The notes beneath the pieces were generated by a model. It was not told where the DNA came from. It did no database searches and saw nothing but the letters and a program-made list of their open reading frames with translations. The translations under genes and the position numbers were made by a program. A stretch of 64,000 nt of DNA from Progne subis subis. Taxonomy: Eukaryota > Chordata > Aves > Passeriformes > Hirundinidae. Positions 1 to 13,383 of this stretch are shown piece by piece. Position 1 is the first letter of the stretch, and each line of letters begins with the position of its first letter. The DNA is taken from assembly GCA_022316685.1 (NCBI GenBank), contig JAKJHU010000568.1, positions 120,045-184,044 of the forward strand, written 5' to 3'.

Positions 1-3000
1 AGGGAGGGGCCACTTGGGTTTGCTTTCCGGAGAGATCCTATTCAGGGGTTTTCTCACAAATTTGTCCCTAAACCAGGACAGTATGTTTTGTGTCTTTTTC
101 CCCTTAGTTTCTTTGTCATCAAGAAAAGGGGAAAAAAAATTCCTAGAAATCCTTGTTTAGCATCTAATTCCAAACTGGGTATATAATTCTGGAAAGCCTT
201 TCACCCAAAAGATCACTGCTCAACCCAATCTCTGAATCCAGATGTAACCTCACCAAGGGTTTAGCAGAGTTCTAAATTTTTGTTCCAAATTCTGCCAAGA
301 GGAGCCTCATAAAAGGGAAGGCATTTCAGCCTTTGAACTCTAAATGTTTTGACTGTATTTATTTCTGTAGGGATTTCACAGTATTTGGGGATTTCTCAGT
401 ATTTGACATTCTTATTATTATGACAGTCTAAAATTCAGATTAGTTTTGTTCTTCATTAACTTCCTTCTGATTTTATAGCTTCCTCTTTTCCTAGGCTCTT
501 GGTAATTCAGAATAATGGGTTTCGATCATGATCCCCTACTTCTTTATTTTCATCAATACTGAAAAGTTAATTTCAAAAGAAAGAATTATGCTGTATTACT
601 ATAATATAGAAATACTTGATATTCACTGTTGGCAGTTATAAATATTTCTCAGGGCGGCAGATAAATTAGAAAACTTGTAAGAAAAAAAATGTTCGACCAA
701 AACCAAAAACCCACATATTTTCATGTGTATATCCAGATATGTTAAGATAACATAAGTTATCAAAGTAAAGATTATGTTTGATTATATGAATAGTTCTTTA
801 TGCTTGATGAGTGAACCAGGGCAGATTCTCATCTTGTTAACGCTGAATAGCTCCATAACAGAAACTTATTGTGCCTTCTGGGAAATAAGGTCCTCTTCAG
901 CAAGATAAAGTGCACAAGGACCTTTATTATCATGGTCTGTGTTAGCAGGGGACAATAACCACTCCTTGTGTAACATTTCTGTAAGTGCCTGGATTTTGGA
1001 AAGGATATTATGGGTTAGATTCTTGTTGCCATTTACCCTTTGCAATCAGTTTGAGATTTTTTCCTTCTCTTGGAATTAAATGCACCACTACACTAACTGG
1101 TGATTCCATGAAGAGCTGTCAATCAGTATGTATTGATCTTTCCAAGGATACTGTAATTCTCAGGAAAATCTTAGATTGACTCATACTTTATTCTGCAGTG
1201 TTCTCTATGTACAGTAACCATTTTTCTGTGCTATTTTACACCATTTGTTCTACAAACTTCACATAACAATATTATTACCTTTCAGAAGAACAAGTAATAA
1301 GTAGATAGCAAAAGGATCTGAAAAAATAACCAGCAAGTAATTTCAGTCCAGTGTAAAGAGTTGTAAATTGCATACCACTGGTACAATTTGAGTTTTAGGG
1401 AATTCCTATAAGAGACAATACAGCCTTGGCGATGTAACAGTATAAAGTCATGACCTATAAATGGAAGTTTTTTATTTGTGCCAACTTTTAAATAGGAAAA
1501 AAGGTTATTTAAACTATTTTTTCACTGTTATTTTCAGATAGTTTCCATCTTCCTTCTGATCCTAAGGTCTATGCATCCAGTTAAAAATACCCTTATACTA
1601 CAACTCATTTCATGTAAGGGAACATTGATTTGCATTAGGAGGCTAAGATATTGTGACTATGTGCTTAAACATTGGCTTTTACTTTATTTATCCTCTCACA
1701 GAAAATTACTTTCAAAAATGCTTTTCAAGCAAAAATATTAGTGGTTCTTGAACAAGTGCTCCAAAGTTTAATTCACATCCTTCATCACAAGTTGCAGAAA
1801 TAGTTGGATATTTAGACTTTTAACTAACAGGTAATGAAATTACCAGGTAAATGAAATTAGTATTTCAGCTTCTGTCCAAGAGAAGGGCCTGGTATAATTA
1901 ACCCAAACCCCCCAAAAATTCTGTACTTCATTGAGGTTTTTCTATTAGGAAAAATCCTCCTGAATCACATTCTGTACCACAGCAAAGACAACTTTGAGAA
2001 ATAACCGGTTATTGGGAGTTTTCTCCTGCAGGCTGGGAAAAAGTTACCTAGAGCACTAGTGCTCCTTTGAAGAAGAGATCTCTCTGAAGTACGGATAGGA
2101 TTTTCAGCCAGGGATTTTACCATTAGCCCTTCTTACCACTTGGAGCTGCACCTGGAGCTGAAGTAACCAGGAAAGCTATGTGAAATATAAAACAGGTCAC
2201 TGCAGTCAGGACCTTCTCAGGTTGACCTCCTTAGGTGCTTTGTTGAACATAACTCCAAGAAGTACGTGGTTGTGATGATCTAATCTTAGTGTTGCAGAGG
2301 TTAAACATTCAAAACAGTGAAGTCTCTGTTTAAAGCCAGTTATCACCACCTAATAAAGGCCATAGTGGGAAAGCTGAGGGACTTTTTCCTTAAAGAAATC
2401 GTAGCATATTGCTTCAATCTGTAGAACTATCAGCTTCACAATCCATTTTAGATGGAAGTACTTTCTGTTGAGTAAAATCATAATAATTTTCTTTCTTTCC
2501 AATGGTGATGGTGGGAACCATCCTGTCATGTAGATAGGAGAAATGTTAATTGTTTTACTAATCCTGGAAAAGCAGGAAGTTGAAAGTCAGCTAGAGAAGA
2601 ATTGTTATTTTCTTCTAGTGAACATTCAGAGAACTGTTGTGTCACTCCAAAGAGGAAAGGTGTCTACAGGAGACCATGTTCTTTTGTAGCTCTGTTGTGA
2701 TCTGTAGGGAAAATAAAATCCTGCAACAGACGTGTCATTCCCACCCACAGTACTAGGTGGAAAAAATCTGCTATTGAGAATAGTGGGGTTTTTCCCCTTT
2801 ATATTCCAGGAAGTGGCATCATTCAGTTATGTTTTATTAATATATAGACATTATATTAGAGAATATTTAGGGACAGAAAATGGAAAATAAACATTGATAA
2901 ATTAAAGTTTAGAAAAATAAAAGTAGTCTTTTATATACTTCTTTTAACAAAGCCTAGTGACCCCACAAAAGAAGACTCTACTAATAGAATTTTCAAAAAA

Positions 3001-3369
3001 TACTACTTTGGTGGTGTATACCAGATAGGAAATCTGAGCCAAATTAGATCTGTGGAACATTTCCTAGATATTATGGAGACACAAGATTCTGCCCTAATTG
3101 CACAATTACTTAGTATTACGCTGGAAACTGTGTTCCAAAAGAACAGTGATACTTTAAATGAAGTAGATTTTCAGGTGACAGAAACAGCTAACCAAGAATT
3201 GTAAATTATATATATGACCGTCAGCAAGGAGAAAGAAGTTTCTTTCCAATGTCACAACCAATATTTCCTAATTTAAACAAAACAAAACAAACAAAACAAA
3301 ACAAAAGAAAATTCTGGGAAAGATACATTCTTAACAAATTTACCAAGAAAACATTCCAGTCATTATGCT
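1..3369. other. Non-coding flank beyond the CHRNA8 3' end
   Basis: AT-rich sequence with no long open frame, no recognisable exon and no clear transposon copy. A short AAAAC-type simple repeat lies at about 3278-3306. I see nothing else I can name here. Confidence 0.6.
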
Positions 3370-3906
3370 AGCTTGAGCTAATATAAAGACAGTTTATTTT
3401 CATAAATACAATATACAGCATCATGAGACTGTGGAGAGATGTCTTACAAATCTGAGAAGTGCATGTCACAGCCACACCAAGCAATATTTATAAAACACAG
3501 ACATACTGAAAACAACAAAATTATGCAAAACTTATAGTCTTCAATGATAATTTAAATTAACAATATCCAAAAGTTCACATATTCAAAGTAACACATTGAT
3601 ACTAGTGTCAACTTGTAATAAATATATTGTAATATTGTAATGCATTGAATTCTTGTCTATCACTTATCACAGGTCATGACATAGTTACATGTGCCACTAG
3701 TTTATGAAATAAGTAATAGAGTTCAATATATTAACTATGCAGTAACTACAATCACTAACATCAGGAATAATTATGTCCTGAAATTATTTTAATCCCCTTC
3801 TGTGTCTGTTAGCACATGTAAGTACACTTTTCTATTTGAGTTAAATTATCTAGGAAAATTACTGGCAATTTTCACTTTTTGATTATCATGCTCATCTTTG
3901 AAAATG
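3370..3906 (-). other. CHRNA8: Putative 3' UTR of CHRNA8
   Basis: AT-rich sequence directly after the receptor stop codon. On the minus strand an AATAAA hexamer is formed by plus positions 3393-3398, about 510 bases after the stop, and is the best polyadenylation signal I can see. The true transcript end is inferred. Other A/T-rich hexamers nearby could serve instead. Confidence 0.35.
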
Positions 3907-4428
3907 TTATGCAAAATCCTTTGAAACAGCTTCTATAAAATTTGGAGCAGACATGAGTATTGTAAATGTGCAAATGATGGCAAAAAGGGTAAATGCAACC
4001 AGACATAATCTGTCTATGACAGCAGCTGCAAACTTCCACTCACTACAAATTTCTTCACCCTCATCTTGCTTCCGGAACCGCATTGCTATGAACTGGACTT
4101 CCTCCAAGATCTTCACAATCACTGGAAGACTATCCATTAAAGCTTGCTTTTGCACAAGCTCAATGTCTTCTGCTAAGGGGCAAGTCATCTTTCCGCCCTT
4201 GCTGCCCAGGTCATTCTTCTGTGGGCAGCACGGGCTCTCCACGGCATGGTAGCTGTAGATGGTGTTGCCATTGTTGGACTGGTGCCCAGGAAGGACGTTC
4301 ACCTCCAAGCTGTTTACACTCAGCTGGTGCTTGGAATAGCTGTATTTGCAAGAGAGGGGCTTTATTTTTTCCCCAGGCTTTTTCATTCGTAAAAACCAAG
4401 CACACCAATTCAGCAGGATGACACGGAC
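3907..4428 (-). CDS. CHRNA8: Neuronal nicotinic acetylcholine receptor alpha-8 type, last exon (exon 10)
   Basis: Last coding exon of a pentameric, acetylcholine-gated cation channel subunit of the alpha-bungarotoxin-sensitive alpha-7/alpha-8 group. It has 522 nt including the TAA stop (minus strand of 3907-3909) and opens in phase 0 after an AG acceptor (plus CT at 4429-4430). It starts [20 protein letters not shown], the beginning of the M3-M4 cytoplasmic loop. It continues through a divergent loop containing [20 protein letters not shown], then [15 protein letters not shown], a hydrophobic M4 segment, and the C-terminus [14 protein letters not shown]. The framework is shared with alpha-7. 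The loop ([30 protein letters not shown]-like SPCCPQKND) matches my recollection of chicken alpha-8 much better than alpha-7, hence the symbol. Alpha-8 is known from birds and other non-mammals and is absent from mammals. A lineage-specific alpha-7 cannot be fully excluded without an alignment. Confidence 0.9.
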   Translation of the reverse strand, partial: VRVILLNWCAWFLRMKKPGEKIKPLSCKYSYSKHQLSVNSLEVNVLPGHQSNNGNTIYSYHAVESPCCPQKNDLGSKGGKMTCPLAEDIELVQKQALMDSLPVIVKILEEVQFIAMRFRKQDEGEEICSEWKFAAAVIDRLCLVAFTLFAIICTFTILMSAPNFIEAVSKDFA

Positions 4429-5933
4429 CTGAAAGAGAGTTATGGTGGAAGAAATACAGGAGACTTTTCAACATTTTAAAAGTTTTTGAAACATTTTGTG
4501 ACTATTACAGTTAGTTTACACAGCCTCTTAGAAATACTAAGAGGATGGATTCCTGTGTTCTCCAACTATGTGCTTTTGAAATGTTTCTTTGAGGGTCTAG
4601 TTTTTGCCTAAGGATAGCCTCTTTTTCTGGATCTGTCTTGAACATAGGGGTGTTTAATGCCCACTTAGCTTATAACACAAAAGAGATGTAAAATCTTACT
4701 TTACAAAAGGGTCCTTGGAGACCCGACTTTATCAAACACTCCCAGATCTCTACAATTGAGCAGACAGCTCAAAATTGGCTGTACGGTTTTCAAACATTTC
4801 TCAGACTGTAAAGAAAGAGATACAGTTAAATACTTTTGGGGGCCAATGTTTAGATTTTGCTGGGAAAAAACCCTGTATGACAGATTCTGGAACATTTCCT
4901 ATCCCCACTGCTATTGTTTACATCTAAATAAAAGACCTTGGTTGGGTTTTCTTGGTTTTTTTGAAAGCTATTTTATAGTTTTGAGGAGTTCAACCACAAA
5001 ATACAGCAGGCTTTTTTTTTTTTTTTCCAAAAGAGTAAACCAATTACATTTAGTGCTTCAAAATCTGACTGCCACTATTAACTGCTGTCATTTCCCTGTG
5101 TGCTGGTGCATCATAAGATGGTCTAATGTGCACATGGCAGACTGTGCCTCATATGTTTCTTGTCAAGGTCAATAAGTGAGCTAACTCTGGAGAGTGCATC
5201 CAGAATTTTTTTCCAGTGAACAGATCTTCAGATGTTCGGTCTGGATCCTAGGCCTGTTAGAATTCCTATTGGTAACACTGTTAACTGTGAAAGGCAGAAA
5301 AAAGGCTGTGGATTCAATATTGTCTTATGTGAAGAGCAGCAAACTAAATCAGCAAAATCTTGTAATTTTAAGATACTCCAGGTGTTATGCATACAAAATG
5401 AGCATTGACAATATGCTTGACAGGGACCCTCCATGCAGACAGGCCTCTATGATGATGTTATCATCCTGGCTGCAAGCCAAGTAACCTGACAGGATTCTCT
5501 CAAGAAGAGAACAGATGTGGTCTTTGATTTCTCTTTTGAGCCTTATCTCACAAGGCCTCCTTGTGTAATCCTGCTCCTGTTACTTTGGTCATGTTTGACT
5601 TGGGACTACACTTTGCCTTCAAAGCTGTTTTAGATGCAGGAAAAGTTGACTCCTGTGTTTGCACAGTACAGATAGAGGAATGGGGAAATTACAGCTAGCA
5701 CTTTGAGTTCCTGCTGTAATGACAAACTTTATTTCAGAAAGGAGGAAGCATTAATAACCACAGATAGGAATAATAATAATAATAACAATAATAGCCAAAA
5801 CCAATGACCAGTAAAAGAAAGTTACACAATTTTTTAATTCTGCAATGTGAGCTCTTCTAGGTCTCAGCCCTGAACCATTTTCTTTGAGCTACTTTGCTTC
5901 CCTCCCACTAGAGAAATTTTTGTTCTTCATCAT

Positions 5934-6527
5934 TGTTATAATTTTGGCTGGAATAGAGTTATTTTTTTTTCCTAGGAGCTGGTACAGTGTGTTGTTTTAG
6001 ATTCAGTATGAGAAGAATGTTGATAAAACACTGATGCTTTGGTTGTTGGAAAGTAGTGCTTACCCTGAATCAAGGACTTCAGTTTCCTGTGCTCTGCCAG
6101 TAAGCAGGTGCACACGATGCCATGAGGAAGCATAGCCAGGACAGCTGACCTGAACTAGCCAGAGGGATATTCCAAAAGGATATAAAGTATGGAGAGTTGG
6201 TTGGAGGCTGTCATTTGCTGCTCAAAACCAGGCTGTGCATCAGTCAGCACGTGGTGAGCCACTGTATTGTGCTCCACTTTCTTCTCTTGCATTTCATTAC
6301 TCTCTCTCATTCCTGCTGTTATTATTATTTTTTATTGTTATTCATTACTATAATTAGTAGTATTATTATGTTGTTGTATTCTGTTTCAGTTATTAAACTG
6401 TTCTTTTCTCAATCCACAAACTGTTGAAGGTTTTTACTTATTCTGTGATCCTCATGAGGGAAGGGAGCTGAGATGTGAGCAAATGACTGTCTGGTACTTA
6501 GGTGCTGTCTGGGTTTAAACTATGACA
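5934..6527 (+). mobile_element. Solo ERV LTR, family C (old)
   Basis: Begins TG near a GGCTGGAATAGAGTTA stretch, continues through GGAGCTGGTACAGTGTGTTG and a TTATTATTATT-rich tract, and ends GGGTTTAAACTATGACA. These are hallmarks of a common avian endogenous retroviral LTR. No flanking target duplication is clear and no internal retroviral sequence is attached, so it is an old solo LTR. A relative in the opposite orientation lies at 38189-38530. The family assignment is by recalled resemblance. Confidence 0.65.
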
Positions 6528-9283
6528 GTCTTGAAACACTGTTTTCCATAATTCGTATTATTTTGTTTTAAATATTTCAGTGTTTTCTCCATAGTCACCA
6601 CAAACAAATAATAACCTATAGTGTTGCAGCCTAAAAAAAATTGATTCTGCCTTTAATTGAACTTACTTAATTATAATTTGCTCAGACGGCTCATGGACAC
6701 AATATGGGACAACATGGAACAAAATAAAAGTCTTAATTGCTAGCAATGTGTCAACAGTGTGGGTTTCAAACTGAAGAGAGAGTTAACTCTTTAGATCTCT
6801 GAAATTCCAAAACACTAAGTCAGACAAACATTTTAATTAGAAAATGTTAATATGTCTGCCTCTGAAAGGTGATGAGAGGTGAAAAAGCACTTTTATATAG
6901 GAATGCTGCTTTTTCTTTCAAGGCAGAGTTTTTATTCCTTAGGAAAATGATATTTATAACTACAGTCAAACCCACTTCCCGTAGAAAAATAAATACACAC
7001 AAGACAGTAGCACAGCTTTTAGTTAGCTTGGATTTCAGATGCCCTATTTCCTTGAAAACAGAGACACTCAGGCATCAATCTGTCCTTATCATACCAATTA
7101 ATTCAAGAGACAGCTGTAGCATACAGGTTTTTGGAAAACAGCTGAGTATGATAATATGAATCTATACTCTCATCTGCATTGTAATATATGGATTTCTATG
7201 AAGGAAGTATACAGGTACAGCTGTCTTCAGAGGTCAACAACCCTTCTCTGAGCCTCTCCTAGCTATAATGCAGCTGTACTACTAGCTTCCATCACAGCCA
7301 CCTGCCTGGCCTAGTCCAGAGCAGAGAGTCTCCAATTAAAGCTCTCTTGGTAAGGGACATCTTCACCTGAGCAGAACTCTGCATGTCCAGGTTTGAAGCA
7401 TATCAAAAAAGAAGCCTGAAACATAACAAACCTGCTTTAGGCACAACAAAGAGCCAGAGTTCTCTTGCCTTTTCCCAAAAAATCCCTTCTTCCCTCAGTG
7501 CTTGGTCTCTCCATATCTCTCTCCCATGTAACAGTCTTGCTGTCAGTAGAGAAAGATCAGTTGAGCTGTAGTCCATACCTGAAGTTATCCACTCCAAACA
7601 GCTCTTCAGCTGGGCCTTCTTTACTTTCTTTTCTACGCTAGCTCAGCAGACACTATCAAAAGTGTCAATCAGCCAGCAACCCTCATTTCTCAACCAGATA
7701 GCCAACAAATGCCCTGACTGAACCCCTCGGATTCAAGCTCCTCTCTTGGAAAAGGCTTTGTAAGTCATCAAAGATTAATAGAAAGGAAGGCTCAATTCTG
7801 AGCAGTGGAATAAGGGAAGTAAACACCTCCAGAGACGATAAACACTAACAGGCACTCTCCTCCCTCTTCTGTTACATGGTGCAATCACAAACCCCTTGAG
7901 AGACAGGCGGGGAATATAAACTGGTCAACTGTAAATGGTTTAGAAAGCAGATGTGTTTAAGAAACGTATCCATTCAAACATTCTGGGTCTGCAGAAGCTT
8001 CCACACATGGCCGATTATCCAATGCCTCCCCCTGCAACTGACTCCAGCAGACAAATCCATTTAAGCAGGAGGTGATAACAATTCTGTAACAATATCCAAT
8101 TAATCAAGGTTAGAGTTTGCAATAAACTGCTGCTTGTCTCTGACAGGAAGAGGACTGTGGGAAGTAAGTGATAAGGTCAGCAACTGGTACTGGAAATGAA
8201 GAAAAATGTAATGCAAAATTTTTCTTCTTTCTTAAGTTACTTCTTCACTTCAGGCTTGTTTTTTGGGTTTGGTTTGGTTTGATTTAGTTTGGTTTTTTTA
8301 CTGAGCAAGAGTCACTCAAGGTATTTCTGTAGGAAACACCTGACATGGATGGACAAAATTTAAAAAAAAAAAAAAAAAAAAAGGCGCCAAACCAAAACAA
8401 CAACAAAAAGAATAGAGACAGACTTGAATTCTAACCACTGAGCCTTGGCCATGTCTTGAAGAGTAAAAGTGCCTACTTTTTGTGAGCCTCTTCTCTACAC
8501 ACTTGGCATTCACTCTTTTCCTCTTGAGATTCCTCAGCCCTGTCAGCTTGTCTGGTCTACAGCTTTTACAGTCTATCATCTGCACTTCCCAGTAATGCTT
8601 TCCACAGTTTTGGTTTCTTGATGGCATGTTCTGTAATGTATGCCAGTTCAGTTGTCAGGCCACTGAACAAGGTTCTTCCTGAATGAGAATTTGCTGCACA
8701 TTGTTTTTCCAGCCAAGAAAACAAGAGTCTGGTAGAGAGCAAGAGCTGACTTGCAGGGCCTGTGAGCCGGTCTAACATGAACCATTGTGTCTGGGCTCCT
8801 TAAAAAGCAATGAAATAGGTTCTGTTACACTGCTGCAGACTCTGTCTATGTAGAATCTGAAGCATATATCCCAGATTTGTGCCCTCACACAAATGGACAA
8901 AACCTTGCCTACGGACAGTTCATCTAGAACTCAGGTTCTCTGCTGCCTTGAAAGTAAGAGGTTTTTAAATCATACAGCACTTTGTGAAATAATTGTAAGT
9001 AGGCTTAATTGTTATTAGACTTTAAAAAGAAATGCATTGAAGTGGCAGTTTATTTTAAGACAGGAATTAGAAAGCAGCTCTGAACATGGGCTGACATTGG
9101 TAACCATGTGATACTCAATTATCCAGCATGTCAGAATAATTGTGCAGCCTGAAAAATGCGGTGAACAAGATATCAGAGGATGTTGTACAACTGGACTCTT
9201 ATAAACAGGGTGGTAGATATTTGACTGTGACTATCTGTATCTGCTTCTGCTTTTGCTCTTTTTCATTCTGTAAACACAAGCAT

Positions 9284-9317
9284 ATCTTGCCTATTCTAAA
9301 ATCTTGCCTATTCTAAA
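9284..9317 (+). repeat. 17-bp perfect tandem duplication
   Basis: ATCTTGCCTATTCTAAA occurs twice head to tail inside CHRNA8 intron 9. It is probably a small slippage duplication. Confidence 0.85.
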
Positions 9318-9898
9318 ATCTGAGGAAAAGGAGAGAGGGGAGAAAACATAGTTTTCTTTCAACTTGAAAATCTAGAAGAAACATTCCATTTGATATCCAG
9401 GTGGCATTGGCGCCAGACTTCACTGGGCTGACAAAGTCTGCTGCTGTAGAGAAAAGAGGGTGCACATGCTAATGCACTTGGAATAGATCAAATGGCAGCA
9501 GAAAAACTGCCCTGTGGAGACTAGTGTTTGTTTAGCTCATTCTGCCAGTACTAGTGTCTGCTGAATAAGAAATTAAAGGTTTGCACTTGCAAAGTGTGTG
9601 TTGAATGAGATAACTTTGTCATGACTCAACCACTCCATCATAAGGTTGAAAAGAAAGGTCAAATAGGAGGAACTATTTTTAATGGAGAGTAAGAGAAACT
9701 GTTTTTAATGGAGAAACATATTTATTATTAGTATGTTTGTTCTTTCCTTTCAATTGCAAATGTAAGTGTCAACTATGCTGTTTGTAACTGACTCTTCAGA
9801 TTAATGGAGAACAATTTCTGTCCCTCACCTGTAACAAGTATTCTGCAGCTTTTAGACAATTTTCTTTTCTTTCAGTATTTATCACCAAAACTACTTAC

Positions 9899-10008
9899 CC
9901 ATTTGGGCATCTTTCCTGCTTGGGGGTCATGATGGTGAAACTGCAGAACCAGCACTGTTACCACCACAGACAGACCAACAATGACCATAATGCTAGCAAA
10001 ATACTGAG
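9899..10008 (-). CDS. CHRNA8: CHRNA8 exon 9 (M3 segment)
   Basis: 110-nt exon with acceptor AG at plus 10009-10010 and donor GTAAGT (plus AC at 9897-9898). It enters in phase 1, completing an Ala codon begun in exon 8, and ends after a complete Trp codon. It encodes [20 protein letters not shown] followed by [16 protein letters not shown], that is the M3 membrane helix and the start of the cytoplasmic loop. The 110-nt length and phase equal those of exon 9 in alpha-7 genes. Confidence 0.92.
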
Positions 10009-12460
10009 CTGCAAGCAAAAGGAGGATTTGGTTAAGGGTGGAGGACATATGAAGAACACATAATATTCCTTGTCCATGCCTTGAGATCTACATTTGAGAA
10101 GCACTGCATCACATCTGAACACCTTCTTCTCTGGTCTGCTGCACTGAAGCATTTGAGGCATACATCTGCTCAGCTTCCTCCTCTCCTGTGAAGGAAGGCC
10201 TAGAACACATGAAAGGTGAAAACTGTTTGGTTTTTTGTCTCTGAAGAGGAGTGTAGGGCCTCATGGTAAGAATATCTTCATGCCTGTTGCCAGGACAGTG
10301 AGAAGCTGAGCTGACAACACCCGCTGAACACCAACACTCCAAGGCCTAGGCCTTCTGTAGTACCAGCAGAAGTGCTGGAGGGAGGTGCTGTCCTCATAGT
10401 GCCTCTGAATCTCTTCAAAAAGTGTCACCAGTTCCTCACCTTTGCCCCATTTCTGCTCCCAGGAGGTTAGGCATATTTCTCATTACTCTTCTTAGCCCCC
10501 AAGACCACTTCTTTTAGTTCATATGAAAGTACACTACAGCCTCCTTGAATACTAAATTTAAATCTGCTGTGCAGGAAAGAAACCAAGATCTTGAAAGCCA
10601 GAACTGAGGCTTGAAGCCATATCTCCTAAGTAGCAGTATAGCTCCCTCATGCCAGGAGTGAGGTAGATGCACTGGAGTGTAAAGCAGAATTACCCACAGG
10701 GATAATGACATTTGAAGGTTTCAGTGGCAAAATACCAGGGAACATTATTGTTGGCTGACATAATGGTGTAATGTGGGAGAGCACATCACACTTCCCCAGA
10801 CTGCAGCCACTTGCAACCCCCAGCTCTCCCTCTAGAAACTTGAAGGAAAAGTAAAAAGTTCAGTCAAAGGTCCAAAGCAAGTTCTGTTCTGCCTGTATTT
10901 CTTAATACCAAACCTCTCTGCTTCAAGAGCAAAAATCTTGTCTAACAATAACAAGGTTCTAAGGCCTTCCTGAAAACAAGGCTGTAATTTCTTCAAGAGG
11001 TATGGCTTTTCATGACAAAATGAATTATGTATCTTGATTAGAAGAATAGTGCCAAGGGTGAATTTAAAGGTCTCTATTGCACTTACTAATATAGAGAAGA
11101 GTCAACAAGCAGGCAGAAGCAGAACAAAACTGGGTTTCAGGGAAGCTGTTACACACCCCATGTAACAGAAACACAGCAGTGTTGACATTTTTGGTTCAAT
11201 TACAGTCATGAGTCACGAAGTATCTTCCTTAAACTCTATATATTTTGATGCCACCAGACTTCAAAGGCCTGAAATGGTCCACTTAAAATTGCTTTAGCTA
11301 AGATTTTTCAAAAATCTTTGGAAAATTAATCACCTGGTTAAACTTCAAAACAACCTGATAATATCTGACTCAACATCTTAGCCAACGATCAGCAGAGGAA
11401 TTGATGTTCCCAGGTTTTTTTATACTGCAAACCCAGGAACAGATGTCAGGAAACTGCTGTGTAAACTTGCTAGTAAGTAGAAAACAGTTCTCTCCAGAAC
11501 AGACTGGGAACCAGAGGGGAGCCAGGGACTCATAAACCAAGATAATTTATAGTTTTGGCTGGTGATGGGCAAGGAAGAGGCTGGAGATGTGTCATCTGCA
11601 TTTTGAGGGGATGAGTGGGGTGCTCCTGTTCAAGGTACACTTAAGTCTTCAGTTGGAAAGTAAATATGGAGGACATAGCGCATGGTACTTGACCTCTATA
11701 TGTTAGTATGGGGCAGTCAAATGTTTACAAGGTATCTGTGAAATCTGGCATGTAGATCCACCAGGTAGGGGTGGGTGCTGTATTCAGAGAAAAAGTCACA
11801 AAGTCCTGGAAATGCCCAGAACTGCTCTAAGGCTGGATTTTGCCAGTCCTGAAGAGACAACAGTGAAAGTGGAGCAATAACAGGCATAGCTGCCAGTCTT
11901 TCACATCTCTAGCTGGAGATATGATGGAAGATGTTGCCTCCTTTTGTGTGACAGGAGAAGGTAGAACTAATAGCCATTGATCACAAAGGAATTGCTAGAC
12001 CACATGCCCATGCATCTCCTTGATTGAAAACCTGGTTATCCTTACAATATAGAGCCAGGCAGGGATGGCCAAGATCCTGGGTCTAGACTCAGTGATCATT
12101 TCCCTGTATGGGAAGGAAAGGCCTTAGAACTCAGTGGATATGTCCACAAGGGAAAACATTCCTGGCTCTGAAATTATATCCTTACTTAGCATTTTCTGAA
12201 CTTTTCTTCCACGGTTTAATTCTACGTCTTCTTTTTTCTGCCAACAGAAAAATATAGTCTTACTGCAGCAGGCGAAGTGATGAGGAAAGCTCCTGTTCTA
12301 TCCTCCATGCCCCTCCTTAAAAGCATGGCCTAATCTTCTAGTCTGTTCATTTCTGTTCCTGACAGTCTTTTGCCCTTACACCTGCAAGGTCAAACCCATT
12401 ACTTGGTGACAGCTAAAAGGGCGGCTATTCCTGTTCACCTGTGAGGCATCAATTCAGTTT

Positions 12461-13383
12461 TGTTATGCCTCAACATTGTTTGTCAGAAGGATGTGGGGGA
12501 GGGGTTCCCATGTATGCCATGTCCAGGAGGCAGCCAGGAGAAGATGGAGGAAAGCCTTGTCTCTGGGGAGACAAGGCTTGGCCACCAGATCATGTCTGAT
12601 ATGGGACAGGTAGACAGCAGGGGAACACCAAAGACACTGTACCCCAGAGACACTTTCCAGTCAGATGGCAAAAGGTCTCTAGTAATGTACTGTGCTGGGA
12701 CATTGGATTGGGACAATGGTTTCCTGTCAGCAGGTGGATTTGGGGACGAGCTGGGGGCATAAAAAATAGCTGCGCTGGAAGCTCTGGAGGGCTCTTCAGG
12801 GCTATTCTGTCCCTTGCCTTTTGTCTTTTTGGTGGCTTCTTGAGTCTCAGGCTTTTGCCCTGGCCCCAGCCTGCCTTTTAGCTCTCCTGCCCCCACTGGC
12901 TCCTTCTTGCCCTTGTGTCTGTCCTGCCTCCCTGTGTCCCTGACCAGCACCCTGCCTGCTTCATCTCTGCGTTCCTGCCTGAACCACCTGCGCCCAAGAA
13001 CCCTGTCCGCCTCCAAGCCTGCCCACTACCATGATCCTCACCATGACCCAGTCCAGGCTCCTGGACCTCCTGCCTGACCCCTCTTACCTTGTGTCTGGCC
13101 ACCTGTGGCTGCAGGAGCCATTCCCCAGGCACAGCCCCACCTTAGGACATCAATGGCACCCCCTGACCTCTCGTTGTAAAGCCCTCTTTTCCCTCTGTCT
13201 CCTCTCTCTCTCTCCTTACTCCCATTTTTCTTCCTCTTGTTCTATCTTCTCTAGTCCTCTTTAGTGGGGTAACTCCTTTTTATTTTGTATTTTCGTTACC
13301 AATAAATGGTTCTCAGATACAATGTTTACCTCATTTGGCTTAATTTTGTTCCCAACCATCCCTGATTCAAAAAACTCCTTGCA
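12461..13383 (+). mobile_element. Putative solo LTR, family D
   Basis: A stretch unlike the surrounding AT-rich intron: C/T-rich, with a TATA-like GCATAAAAAATAG near 12758-12771 and an AATAAA signal at 13301-13306. Bounded as TG...CA it is 923 bp and flanked by a 4-bp GTTT on both sides (12457-12460 and 13384-13387), the duplication size usual for gamma-type ERVs. Open frames of up to 177 codons on the minus strand look like by-products of the GC-rich composition. I do not recognise the family, and a 4-bp match is weak evidence. Confidence 0.45.

Larger units (their letters stand above)
4429..9898 (-). other. CHRNA8: CHRNA8 intron 9
   Basis: Intron between exons 9 and 10, bounded by GTAAGT at the exon 9 end and AG before exon 10. 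It contains a solo LTR (5934-6527), T- and A-rich runs (about 5011-5027 and 8363-8382), an imperfect AAT-type simple repeat near 5768-5791, and a 17-bp direct repeat at 9284-9317. No other coding sequence is supported. Confidence 0.75.

Noticed and set aside
3953..4252. 99-codon plus-strand open frame
   Set aside because: Antisense shadow of CHRNA8 exon 10.
12483..13016. 177-codon minus-strand frame
   Set aside because: It falls within a C/T-rich LTR-like insert. The Lys/Gly/Pro-rich sequence is typical of composition bias.
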